20,599 bases of DNA from NCBI GenBank assembly GCA_964444915.1, contig CAYUIY010000036.1, positions 1-20,599 on the forward strand, in the 5' to 3' direction. Positions 1 to 7,587 of this stretch are shown in pieces; the stretch's first letter is position 1; each line of letters begins with the position of its first letter. This DNA comes from Anaerorudis sp964444915. Its GTDB lineage: Bacteria; Bacteroidota; Bacteroidia; Bacteroidales; Dysgonomonadaceae. The notes under the pieces are model-generated. The model saw nothing but the letters and a program-made list of their open reading frames with translations. It was not told the origin of the DNA and searched no databases. The position numbers and the translations under genes are program-made.

Positions 1-3
1 AAT

Positions 4-71
4 GAATTCATTTGTAATAAGGTTATTTACCGCATAAAGGTATTCAATATTTGCGGAAAACAAATGAATTC
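4..71. repeat. Imperfect nested inverted repeat
   Basis: An 11-base arm at 4-14 (GAATTCATTTG) is the exact reverse complement of 61-71. Between them a second pair, CCGCA at 30-34 and TGCGG at 52-56, could form an inner stem. The fold would be asymmetric, with about 15 unpaired bases on one side and 4 on the other. It might be the 3' end or terminator of a gene outside the window, or a scar of a mobile element. Nothing in the sequence decides between these. Confidence 0.4.
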
Positions 72-251
72 TTGCCATTTTGCACCGTTATCTCATCATT
101 ATGATAAAAAACGCGGAAGGTCTGCAAAAATCAACTTCTATAAAATCATCTGTATTCAAAACAATTTCTTCTTTACGATAATCTTTTAAAAACAAAGATA
201 GTTTAATTTCTCCAATAATGTGGAAAAGCAAAATCTTCTTTTCTTGGGAGA

Positions 252-692
252 CGGGATTCACGGCAGGAGCGAATTGTTCGTTCTTCCAACGTCGGAATTC
301 ACGGCAGGAATGAATGCCTCATTTTTCCGACATCGGGATTCACGGCGTCAGCGAATCAATATTTTTCACGAGATCGGAAAATCCGAAACCGCAAATTTAT
401 TCTACTTCTGCATTTCTGAAAACAAGAAGCTGCAAATGCATTCTATTTCTTCCTTTCTGAAAATCAGAGGATGGAAATTCAATCCTTTCATCTTTTCCGA
501 AAACCGGGAAACACAAATTCAATCTGTTTTCATCCCCTCTGAAAATCCGATGTGAGTGTTTCAAAAAATTTCATGGTTCCTGAAAACCAGAAACCGATAA
601 GCCAATTGATCAGCCTCAAAAATGATTTTTAAATTCGGGATGATCAATTGATCAACCCCAAAAACGATTTTTAAATCAAGGGTGATAAATTG
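252..692. repeat. Degenerate tandem array, period 41-42 bp
   Basis: Units begin at about 252, 293, 334, 375, 416, 457, 497, 539 and 580, so the step is 41 bp nearly everywhere. The first three units share a core like CGGGATTCACGGCAGGAGCG. The next ones drift to a CTGAAAACCAGAA-like start and a CAAATTCAATC-like middle. From 604 the array continues as another variant with AATTGATCA and CAAAAA(T/C)GATTTTTAAAT at 604, 646 and (decayed) 688, step 42. Because 41 is not a multiple of three, the repeat cannot be a coding repeat kept in frame, so the 111-codon open frame across 220-555 is probably accidental. The array looks like an old, decaying intergenic repeat. Confidence 0.7.
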
Positions 693-1122
693 TATCGGTT
701 AAAGAATGTTATCTAGATTTGAGTAAAAATTTTGATCAGCCTCTATCAAAAAATCAGAAACCATGAAATCGACCAACCGACCTCAAAAATGAGGTTGTTT
801 TCGATCAAAATAAAGATTTTTTAACCGTGCAAGATGTTAGAAATCAAGAAGCAAAAGGAATTCTCGGGAGAATTAAACTTAATTGACTACACTTAATATA
901 AATTATCATAAAAATAAGTGCGAAAAAGCGAAAATGGGAAGTTTTTCGTATAAAAATCGATTTATGAAAGAAACCCAAAAGGCCATAATTGTCGGAATTA
1001 CAAAACATCAATTTCATTTTCTTATCTTTGTAGGGAAACGTCGTATAGTTTTGCCGATATAGACGGTTGAATACGATGTTTCAAACGGAATTTTTTATTG
1101 TTTCATTTTTAATTGCTTTTCG
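693..1122. other. Intergenic region without a recognisable gene
   Basis: This AT-rich stretch continues from the repeat array with echoes of it (GATCAGCCTC near 735, CCTCAAAAATGAGG at 781). Two weak hairpins are visible. One at 780-795 has a 6 bp stem ACCTCA/TGAGGT and a 4 base loop. The other at 919-950 pairs CGAAAAA with TTTTTCG. Neither is followed by a clear T-run, so I do not call a terminator. No open frame here has gene-like content. The last 100 bases hold the promoter element listed separately. Confidence 0.5.
1023..1030 (+). promoter_or_regulatory. Bacteroidota -7 promoter element (TATCTTTG)
   Basis: TATCTTTG fits the Bacteroidota -7 consensus TAnnTTTG. It lies 92 bp before the DUF6261-like start codon. 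No well-spaced TTTG -33 partner is visible; the nearest TTG is at 989-991, which is too far upstream. It is a plausible promoter for the DUF6261-like gene and possibly for the regulator that follows 39 bp after it. Confidence 0.4.
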
Positions 1123-1914
1123 ATGGATAAAGTTTTTATCAGATGCAGCTGGACATCGCTCTTGAGAAACGACGAATACCCGATGTTGGTAGAGCAAATA
1201 TGTGTCGTAATGGACAAAATAGATAAAGACGGACAGCAAGACCCGTATGTGACGGAACTGGCTTCAAAAGTAAAATCGCACCTCCAATCCTTGGAAAAAA
1301 TAAAAGCACGGTCGTCAAAACATCCGCTGACAGCCGTTTTGAAGGACATGGCATGGCAGCGCCGTCAAATTTTGCTCTCGCTGCGTGGTCAGGTAAAGGC
1401 ACTGCTGCGTTCTCCCATTAAGGCCCAAAAAGAAGCAGCCAAAGTTTTGATATTTTGGCTAGATAAACACAGTAAACGCCTTATCCACAATGGCTATATG
1501 GCACAGACCCGACGTGTGAACGAATTGTTGCACGAGGTGGATGCAGACACAACCATCCAACAGGCAATAGCAGCATTGTCTTTGCAGCCATTGATGGATG
1601 CGTTGCGCGAAATGAACACGTCATTCCATACCACCTTTTTGAAACGAAACGAAGAAAGAGCGCAGGCAGAAAAAGTGGATTGCCGTGCGATTCGCACAGC
1701 AGCAAACAACGATCTGAAACTGCTGCTGTGTGCACTGGCAATGAAATCGGCAACCGACGAAACCGGTATTTACACCGCCCCGGCAGCTGCCATAAAAGAG
1801 CTCCTCATTTATTACCGGAAAAGACTTGCCATCCGCAAAGGCATGCGCGCCACAACCGACAAGAAAAAAGCCGATGTTGCACCAACAATAAACCTCGACA
1901 TTGAATTGCAATAA
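1123..1914 (+). CDS. DUF6261-like protein of unknown function
   Basis: A 263-residue soluble, helix-rich protein with no signal peptide or membrane segment. The spacing of Leu-rich helices, the RNDEY segment near the N-terminus, the F-x-x-x-x-x-x-R-N-E-E segment in the middle and the late YYRKRL segment resemble the DUF6261 proteins found in several copies in Bacteroidales genomes. This assignment rests on remembered pattern, not a search. The family has no established function. The gene is visibly richer in G+C than most of the window: 30 of 60 bases in 1561-1620, against 18 of 60 in 14521-14580 of the GH16 gene. It sits directly downstream of a decayed tandem array and 39 bp before the regulator, so it may be a separate unit rather than part of the sugar locus. 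Confidence 0.65.
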   Translation: MDKVFIRCSWTSLLRNDEYPMLVEQICVVMDKIDKDGQQDPYVTELASKVKSHLQSLEKIKARSSKHPLTAVLKDMAWQRRQILLSLRGQVKALLRSPIKAQKEAAKVLIFWLDKHSKRLIHNGYMAQTRRVNELLHEVDADTTIQQAIAALSLQPLMDALREMNTSFHTTFLKRNEERAQAEKVDCRAIRTAANNDLKLLLCALAMKSATDETGIYTAPAAAIKELLIYYRKRLAIRKGMRATTDKKKADVAPTINLDIELQ

Positions 1915-1953
1915 ACAAATAACACCACTCTTCCACAATACTACTCTATACAC

Positions 1954-3150
1954 ATGAATCGTCCAAAAACCATGGTAAAAATATTGCTTCTTATCGATTT
2001 TTCGAGCGAATTTACCCGAGGTATCTTAAAAGGATTAATTCGCTATTCAAAAAATCATGGACCTTGGATATTTTATCGACTGCCTTCCTATTATAAAACC
2101 CTCTACGGAGCAAAAGGTGTAATCCAATGGGCAAAAGAATGGGAAGCCGATGCAATCATTGCCAGGTGGGACGATGATGACGACGATACAAATCTTCTGA
2201 CCTCTCTAAACATCCCTGTCATACTTCAGAATTATAGAAGCAGAAGCGATTATTTTTCAAATTTAACGGGAGACTACATCGGAGCCGGTGAGATGGCTGC
2301 AAAATTTTTCATCAAAAGAAGATATCGAAATTTTGCCTTCTATGGCAACAAAGGTGTTGTGTGGTCTCAAGAACGTGCGGAAGGATTTAGAAAAGAAATT
2401 GAAAAAATAGGAGGAAACTATTATTATTTTGAAAGTGAAAATTTAAACGGAGAACAATGGAACAGCAGCCACATCAAATTGGACGAATGGTTATTTTCTT
2501 TACCAAAGCCCATCGCCCTATTTGCATGCGATGATAGCTTTGCTTTGCAGGTCTCGGAAATCTGCAAAATCAACAATATTGCTATTCCCGACGAAATAGC
2601 ATTGCTGGGAGTCGATAATGACGAATTGATCTGCAATTTATCCGACCCTCCTATTTCATCCATCGTATTGGATACCGAAAGAGGAGGATACGAAGCAGGA
2701 AGATTAATTGATCAACTGATTCACCACAAAAGAACAGAACCATTTAACATCATTGTCCGCCCTACGCGTTTCGAATTGCGTAAATCTACCGAAAAATATA
2801 ATATAACAAACGAATACATCCAAAAAATCGTAAATTATATCGAAGATCATTTCACCTCCGAAATAAACATTGATGAACTCACCCATCTCGTACCATTGTC
2901 TCGAAGGAATATGGAGATTAAATTTAAGGAAGAAATGGGGACAACTATTTATCAGTTTATATTAAACTGCAGAATCGATTATTTTACAAATTTATTGTTA
3001 ACAACAAATCGTCCATTGTTTGATATAGCCCTTGAATCAGGATTCAATGATTACAAAAATATTTCCCGACTTTTCAAAAAGATGAAAGGATACACCCCTT
3101 CGGCATACCGCGAAAAATTTAGGGATAAAGACATAAGCAACGTTTTTTGA
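1954..3150 (+). CDS. XylR-type transcriptional regulator (sugar-binding domain + AraC HTH)
   Basis: A 398-residue cytoplasmic DNA-binding protein. Residues about 8-275 form a LacI/periplasmic-binding-like ligand domain, with the opening ILLLIDFSSEFTRGILKGL, the segment FACDDSFALQVSEICKI and the typical ALLGVDNDELICNLSDPPI strand. Residues about 288-392 form an AraC/XylS domain with two helix-turn-helix units, the first around IDELTHLVPLSRRNME and the second around FDIALESGFNDYKNISRLFK, ending in the usual GYTPSAYRE. This layout matches XylR-family activators that bind a sugar directly. The nag/GIM operon starts 75 bp downstream in the same direction, so this is the likely local regulator, with an amino sugar or keto-sugar as probable ligand (inference). 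The start at 1954 is accepted; Met7 is an alternative. A putative operator overlaps its last codons. Confidence 0.9.
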   Translation: MNRPKTMVKILLLIDFSSEFTRGILKGLIRYSKNHGPWIFYRLPSYYKTLYGAKGVIQWAKEWEADAIIARWDDDDDDTNLLTSLNIPVILQNYRSRSDYFSNLTGDYIGAGEMAAKFFIKRRYRNFAFYGNKGVVWSQERAEGFRKEIEKIGGNYYYFESENLNGEQWNSSHIKLDEWLFSLPKPIALFACDDSFALQVSEICKINNIAIPDEIALLGVDNDELICNLSDPPISSIVLDTERGGYEAGRLIDQLIHHKRTEPFNIIVRPTRFELRKSTEKYNITNEYIQKIVNYIEDHFTSEINIDELTHLVPLSRRNMEIKFKEEMGTTIYQFILNCRIDYFTNLLLTTNRPLFDIALESGFNDYKNISRLFKKMKGYTPSAYREKFRDKDISNVF

Positions 3151-3163
3151 ATATAATTTTACG
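3141..3163 (+). promoter_or_regulatory. Putative operator, copy 1 of a 23 bp element
   Basis: The element has the shape CGTTTTTTGA-N7-TTTACG and matches 12631-12653 at 19 of 23 positions. It overlaps the stop codon of the regulator gene and ends 32 bp before the -7 element of the nag/GIM operon. That is a suitable place for an AraC-type activator. Binding by the adjacent XylR-type protein is inference. Confidence 0.4.
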
Positions 3164-3195
3164 CTTTTAACGTACATTCGATTCATACAAGTATT

Positions 3196-3203
3196 TAACT
3201 TTG
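3196..3203 (+). promoter_or_regulatory. -7 promoter element of the nag/GIM operon (TAACTTTG)
   Basis: TAACTTTG matches the Bacteroidota TAnnTTTG consensus and lies 23 bp before the transporter start codon. The -33 position has only TTCG at 3177-3180 with a short 15 bp spacer. A poor -33 box with a good -7 box is what an activator-dependent promoter would show, in keeping with the regulator gene just upstream. Confidence 0.5.
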
Positions 3204-3225
3204 TTTTAATCTAAAAAGTAAAAAG

Positions 3226-4596
3226 ATGAATATTAACCAATCAACAGCCTCATTAACAGATAGAAAAACTTTTTTTATCTCGATGTTCATTCTAGCCGTT
3301 ATGTTTTTTATATTCGGCTTGGTATCGTGGGTTAATTCCATTCTTATACCTTATTTCAAAATTGCCTGTGAATTGACTCATTTTCAGTCGTATTTTGTAA
3401 CTTTTGCCTTTTACATCGCTTATTTTGTCATGGCAATACCTTCTGGGTTACTGCTAAAGAAAGTCGGTTTCAAAAAAGGGATACTCTATGGTTTCATACT
3501 CATGGCTTTCGGAGCATTCATTTTTGTGCCTGCAGCTTTGACTCGTCTCTACGGAATATTTCTTCTCGGATTATATAGTATAGGAACAGGATCGGCCATT
3601 TTACAAACTGCTGCAAACCCTTATGTTACCATTATCGGACCCATGGAAAGCGCAGCTCAACGCATGAGTATCATGGGAATATTCAACAAATTGGCCGGAG
3701 TAATCGCGCCATTGGTTTTTGCTGCTGCTGTTTTTAAGGCAACCGATACAGAAACCTTTGCATTAATAGAAGCCGGAACACTCTCTGAAATAGAGAAAAA
3801 TATTATTTTGAACGACTTGATAAGAAGAGTAATTTGGCCATACATCATTCTGGGAATTTTCTTGTTGGCAGTGGGTATAGCCATACGGTACTCCGTTTTG
3901 CCGGAAATCGATCCGGAGGAAATCAATCCGGAAGAAAAAATAACTGAGGGCGAAACCGCCAATGGTCAAACCAGAAAATCACTGCTCGATTTCCCCTATT
4001 TAATATTAGGGGCCATAGCTATTCTCTTTCATATCGGGAGTCAGGCAATAAGTATCGATACAATCATTAGTTATGCCGGTTCAATGGGTATTAATATACT
4101 TGAAGCGAAAGTATTCCCTTCTTATATAATGATATGCACTATTATCAGCTATATAGTGGGGATCATTCTGATTCCTAAAATAATTTCCCAAACAACCGCA
4201 TTAAAATTTTGTACACTATTAGGCCTTATTTTATCTATAGGAGTAATTTTTGCAAATCAAACGGTTACTTTATTTGGACATACTGCCGATATCTCTATCT
4301 GGTTTCTTGCGGCATTAGGATTTCCAAACGCATTGATTTATGCAGGTATTTGGCCTTTATCTATCCATAATCTCGGAAAATTTACAAAAACAGGCTCCTC
4401 ATTGCTTGTTATGGGTTTAGTCGGAAATGCAATTTTTCCTTTAATTTATGGGGGCCTTGCCGACGCTTATAACTTGAAAACAGCATATTGGATCTTGATT
4501 CCGTGTTTTGTTTATTTGGTTTGGTTTGCTTTTTATGGACATAAAATCAAGTATTGGAGAAAACCGAAAGAAAAAACTGCCCTTATTGAAAAATGA
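3226..4596 (+). CDS. nagP: FHS-family MFS sugar:proton symporter, probable GlcNAc/amino-sugar importer (NagP-like)
   Basis: A 456-residue inner-membrane protein with about 12 hydrophobic segments. The FucP/GluP/NagP (fucose-glucose-galactose:H+ symporter) branch is indicated by QTAANPYV at residues 127-134 and by the early FFIFGLVSWVNSILIPYFK segment, in which the N and the following IPYFK are typical. An acidic cytoplasmic loop (about residues 221-250, rich in PEE repeats) separates the two six-helix halves. It begins the tight operon and overlaps the nagA start by 4 bp (ATGA), so the imported sugar is likely N-acetylglucosamine or a related amino sugar. The family is certain from motifs. 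The substrate is inferred only from linkage to nagA and nagB; a modified sugar released by the GIM proteins is an alternative. Confidence 0.85.
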   Translation: MNINQSTASLTDRKTFFISMFILAVMFFIFGLVSWVNSILIPYFKIACELTHFQSYFVTFAFYIAYFVMAIPSGLLLKKVGFKKGILYGFILMAFGAFIFVPAALTRLYGIFLLGLYSIGTGSAILQTAANPYVTIIGPMESAAQRMSIMGIFNKLAGVIAPLVFAAAVFKATDTETFALIEAGTLSEIEKNIILNDLIRRVIWPYIILGIFLLAVGIAIRYSVLPEIDPEEINPEEKITEGETANGQTRKSLLDFPYLILGAIAILFHIGSQAISIDTIISYAGSMGINILEAKVFPSYIMICTIISYIVGIILIPKIISQTTALKFCTLLGLILSIGVIFANQTVTLFGHTADISIWFLAALGFPNALIYAGIWPLSIHNLGKFTKTGSSLLVMGLVGNAIFPLIYGGLADAYNLKTAYWILIPCFVYLVWFAFYGHKIKYWRKPKEKTALIEK

Positions 4597-5789
4597 AACA
4601 ACTAATTATTACCAACGGAAAAATAATCCTTCCCGATAAACTGGTGGAAGAAGGTACTGTGATTTGCGAAGATGGAAAAATAACCGCTATTCTTAAAAAA
4701 ACGGATACTTTTCCCCAACAAAGAAGCATCGAAACGAAAACAATCGATGCAAAAGGAAACTATGTTTCTCCCGGATTTATCGATATCCATACTCATGGAG
4801 GAGGGGGATTCGACTTTATGGATGGTACCGTTGATGCTTACTTGGGAGCGGCCGAAACACATGCAAAATTTGGCACCACCGCCTTGCTGCCCACCACACT
4901 TGCCGGCTCTCTCGAAGAATTAATGAAAACTTTTTCTGTATACAAAATCGCAAAACAAAAAAATAAAAAAGGAGCCGCATTTCTCGGATTACATCTCGAA
5001 GGCCCTTATTTTTCTTATAACCAACGAGGAGCACAAGATCCAAAATACCTGCGAAATCCCAATCCTGAAGAATATAATCGCATACTCGAAACATGTGACG
5101 ATATTGTCAGATGGAGTCTTGCCCCCGAACTGGAAGGTGCAGTGGAATTTGGAAGAGTATTGACATCAAAAAATATTTTGCCGTCTATCGCTCACAGCGA
5201 TGCCATTTATGAACAAGTAGTAGAGGCATTCCATGCCGGTTTCACACACATAACCCATTTGTATTCAGCCATGTCAACTGTAACAAGACGCAATGCTTTT
5301 CGATATGCAGGGATAGTGGAAGCGGCCTATTTGATCGACGATATGACAGTAGAAATTATAGCAGATGGCGTGCATTTACCGAAACCTCTCTTGCAATTCG
5401 TTTATAAATTTAAAGGTCCCGACAAAACAGCTCTTTGCACCGACTCGATGAGAGGGGCCGGGATGCCTGACGGAGAATCTATCCTGGGAAGTCTTGAAAA
5501 AGGCCAAAAAGTAATTATTGAAGACGGCGTGGCAAAACTCCCTGACCGATCAGCATTTGCCGGAAGCGTGGCTACAGCTGACCGCCTGGTAAGAACGATG
5601 ATTAACGTGGCAGAAGTGCCTTTGATAGATGCTGTAAAAATGATGACCACAACACCGGCACGTATTTTAAAAATTAACAACAGGAAAGGATCTCTTGAAA
5701 TAGGAAAAGATGCAGATCTTACCATTTTTGATAAAAATATTAATGTATCACATACAATTTTAGAAGGAAATGTCATTTACAGAAACTAA
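4593..5789 (+). CDS. nagA: N-acetylglucosamine-6-phosphate deacetylase NagA
   Basis: A cytoplasmic enzyme that removes the acetyl group from GlcNAc-6-phosphate to give glucosamine-6-phosphate and acetate. It is 398 residues long, normal for the family, and has the full amidohydrolase set: HTH metal motif (His66, His68) in GFIDIHTHGGGGFDF, Glu136 in HLEGPY, His201 in IAHSDA, His222 in THLYSAMS and catalytic Asp284 in CTDSMRGAGMPDG. The segment ending PGFIDIHTHG and the C-terminal KGSLEIGKDADLTIFD are classical. The usual THL-x-NAM has Ser instead of Asn, a minor change near the phosphate/sugar pocket. The start codon overlaps the transporter stop (ATGA) and the end overlaps nagB by 20 bp, so translation is probably coupled. 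Confidence 0.95.
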   Translation: MKQLIITNGKIILPDKLVEEGTVICEDGKITAILKKTDTFPQQRSIETKTIDAKGNYVSPGFIDIHTHGGGGFDFMDGTVDAYLGAAETHAKFGTTALLPTTLAGSLEELMKTFSVYKIAKQKNKKGAAFLGLHLEGPYFSYNQRGAQDPKYLRNPNPEEYNRILETCDDIVRWSLAPELEGAVEFGRVLTSKNILPSIAHSDAIYEQVVEAFHAGFTHITHLYSAMSTVTRRNAFRYAGIVEAAYLIDDMTVEIIADGVHLPKPLLQFVYKFKGPDKTALCTDSMRGAGMPDGESILGSLEKGQKVIIEDGVAKLPDRSAFAGSVATADRLVRTMINVAEVPLIDAVKMMTTTPARILKINNRKGSLEIGKDADLTIFDKNINVSHTILEGNVIYRN

Positions 5790-6573
5790 AACAGGCGAAA
5801 CAACATTTAATAAAGATATGTTGGTCGTAAAAATTTTTCCTACACGGGAAGAAATGGGAAAAAAAGCAGCAGAAGATGTATCAAAAAAAATCAATGAGCT
5901 TTTAAAACAAAAGCCGGAAATCAACATGATTTTTGCCGCAGCTCCGTCACAAAATGAATTTTTAAAATACCTAAGCGAAGATAACTCCATCCCTTGGAAT
6001 AAAATCAATGCTTTCCATATGGATGAGTATATCGGATTAGATAAAAATGCACCGCAAGCTTTTGGTAATTTTCTAAAAGATAGGTTGTTCGGGAAAGTGC
6101 CTTTTAAAAATGTCTACTATTTAAACGGGCAAGCGAAAGATCTTTCCTATGAATGTAAAAGGTATGCAGAATTATTGCGTAAAAATCCAATCGACATTGT
6201 GTGTCTCGGCATCGGAGAAAACGGTCATATCGCTTTTAATGACCCTTCGGTCGCCAATTTTAATGATCCCGAAATAGTAAAAATAGTAGAACTAGAAGAA
6301 AAATCACGTCAACAGCAAGTACACGATCAATGTTTTGCCGATATTGATTCGGTACCTAAAAAAGCTTTTACCATTACCATCCCCGGATTGTTAAAAGCCG
6401 ATTATATGTTTTGCATCGTTCCTTCCAAATTAAAGGCCGAAGCTGTTTACAAAACGTTAAACGATCCTGTTTCCGAAAAATGCCCGGCTACTATTTTACG
6501 AAGGAAAAAAGGAGCAATTCTTTATTTGGATAAAGAAAGTGCATCATTACTACAACTCAATTCAATAAAATGA
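5770..6573 (+). CDS. nagB: Glucosamine-6-phosphate deaminase (NagB-like)
   Basis: A 267-residue cytoplasmic isomerase-deaminase of the NagB/6-phosphogluconolactonase fold, converting glucosamine-6-phosphate to fructose-6-phosphate plus ammonia. AFHMDEYIGL holds Asp85 (E. coli Asp72). GIGENGHIAFNDP holds His153 (E. coli His143). In that motif the positions of E. coli Asp141 and Glu148 are Asn151 and Asp158. The same GENGHIAFNDP version occurs in a widespread NagB-like branch, so activity is likely, though it is less certain than for classical NagB. The start at 5770 overlaps nagA by 20 bp and has AGAAGG two bases upstream. Met17 (5818) is an alternative start that would remove the overlap. The neighbouring nagA makes NagB the best call; a 6-phosphogluconolactonase is the alternative. 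Confidence 0.85.
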   Translation: MSFTETKTGETTFNKDMLVVKIFPTREEMGKKAAEDVSKKINELLKQKPEINMIFAAAPSQNEFLKYLSEDNSIPWNKINAFHMDEYIGLDKNAPQAFGNFLKDRLFGKVPFKNVYYLNGQAKDLSYECKRYAELLRKNPIDIVCLGIGENGHIAFNDPSVANFNDPEIVKIVELEEKSRQQQVHDQCFADIDSVPKKAFTITIPGLLKADYMFCIVPSKLKAEAVYKTLNDPVSEKCPATILRRKKGAILYLDKESASLLQLNSIK

Positions 6574-6579
6574 CATGAT

Positions 6580-7587
6580 ATGAAAACAAAGACACTCCTA
6601 TTTACAGTGCTGTTTTTGGGCATAGGATTTTTATTGCCTGCTCAAAAACAAATAAAATTAGGCATCATTGGTCTGGATACTTCGCATTCAACCGCTTTTA
6701 CAAAACTCCTCAACAGCGAGAATAAAGAAGAAAAATATAGCGATTTTCGCATTGTTGCCGCTTATCCTTATGGATCTCAAACCATCAAATCAAGTTATGA
6801 ACGCATCCCTGCTTACATCAAACAAGTAGAGGAATATGGCGTTGAAATTGTTCCCTCGATTGCCGATTTACTAAAAAAAGTAGATTGTGTTCTACTGGAA
6901 ACTAATGACGGAAATTTACATTTGGAACAAGCCTACGAGGTCTTTAAATCGGGCAAAATCATGTTTATCGATAAACCCGTAGGAGCTACCCTAGCCCAGG
7001 CAATCGCTATTTTCAAATTGGCAAAACAATACAATGTCCCCATATTTTCTTCATCCGCACTACGATTTGTTCCGCAAACTCAAAAAATAAGAAACGGAGA
7101 GTTCGGAAAAGTATTGGGTGCCGACTGTTATTCGCCTCATCAAAAAGAACCTTCTCATCCCGATTTTGGTTGGTACGGCATTCACGGCGTTGAAATGTTG
7201 TTCACAGTGATGGGTACCGGTTGCATTGCTGTAAACCGCATGTCGGCCGATAGCGTCGATGTGGTAGTGGGTAAATGGGATGATGGAAGAATAGGAACAT
7301 TCAGAGGATTACAGCAAGGACCATCAATTTACGGAGGAACAGCATTTACTCCCAAAGATGCAGTGCCGGTAGGCCCGTACCAAGGTTATGAAGTTCTTTT
7401 GAACGAAATTTTGAAATTTTTCAAAACACGAATTCCCCCCGTCAGCGAAAAAGAAACCCTTGAAATCTTCACGTTTATGGAAGCTTCCAATCAAAGCAAA
7501 GACAAGGGAGGAAAAATAATTTCAATGGAAGAAACTTATCGAAAAGGAGAAAAAGAAGCCGAAAAACTCATCCGCAAATTAAAATAA
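6580..7587 (+). CDS. Secreted Gfo/Idh/MocA-family oxidoreductase (GIM-1)
   Basis: A 335-residue protein with a Sec signal peptide at residues 1-21, probably cleaved after LLPAQ and so periplasmic. The Rossmann half begins IKLGIIGLDTSHSTAF; the usual GxGxxG is replaced by GLDTSHS, a variant I associate with a recognisable subgroup. The EKP motif appears as DKP at 131-133 (FIDKPVGA). The substrate half has a conserved-looking His202 in GIHGVEML. The family oxidises or reduces sugar hydroxyls or carbonyls with a tightly held nicotinamide. Secreted members act with other enzymes on glycosides, for example through 3-keto intermediates in gut Bacteroides. Here it lies 6 bp after nagB and overlaps GIM-2 by one base, so the two are probably made together. 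The substrate is not deducible; an amino-sugar glycoside is suggested by context. Confidence 0.8.
   Translation: MKTKTLLFTVLFLGIGFLLPAQKQIKLGIIGLDTSHSTAFTKLLNSENKEEKYSDFRIVAAYPYGSQTIKSSYERIPAYIKQVEEYGVEIVPSIADLLKKVDCVLLETNDGNLHLEQAYEVFKSGKIMFIDKPVGATLAQAIAIFKLAKQYNVPIFSSSALRFVPQTQKIRNGEFGKVLGADCYSPHQKEPSHPDFGWYGIHGVEMLFTVMGTGCIAVNRMSADSVDVVVGKWDDGRIGTFRGLQQGPSIYGGTAFTPKDAVPVGPYQGYEVLLNEILKFFKTRIPPVSEKETLEIFTFMEASNQSKDKGGKIISMEETYRKGEKEAEKLIRKLK

Noticed and set aside
220..555. 111-codon open frame on the + strand
   Set aside because: It lies across the 41 bp tandem array. A 41 bp unit shifts frame at every repeat, the peptide has no gene-like composition, and the start sits inside AT-rich spacer. 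Chance open frame.
252..692. CRISPR array
   Set aside because: There is no alternation of a conserved repeat with unique spacers. Whole 41 bp units drift together, and there are no cas genes.
780..795. Rho-independent terminator
   Set aside because: The stem is only 6 bp and is not followed by a T-run. It probably derives from the repeat-like CCTCAAAAATGA sequence.
1621..1953. 110-codon antisense frame with Cys- and Phe-rich product opposite the DUF6261-like gene
   Set aside because: Composition is that of a reverse-strand shadow of helix-coding DNA. The + strand frame is full length and better supported.
5402..5776. 124-codon antisense open frame opposite nagA
   Set aside because: It is fully opposite conserved NagA sequence, with no promoter and no recognisable protein features.
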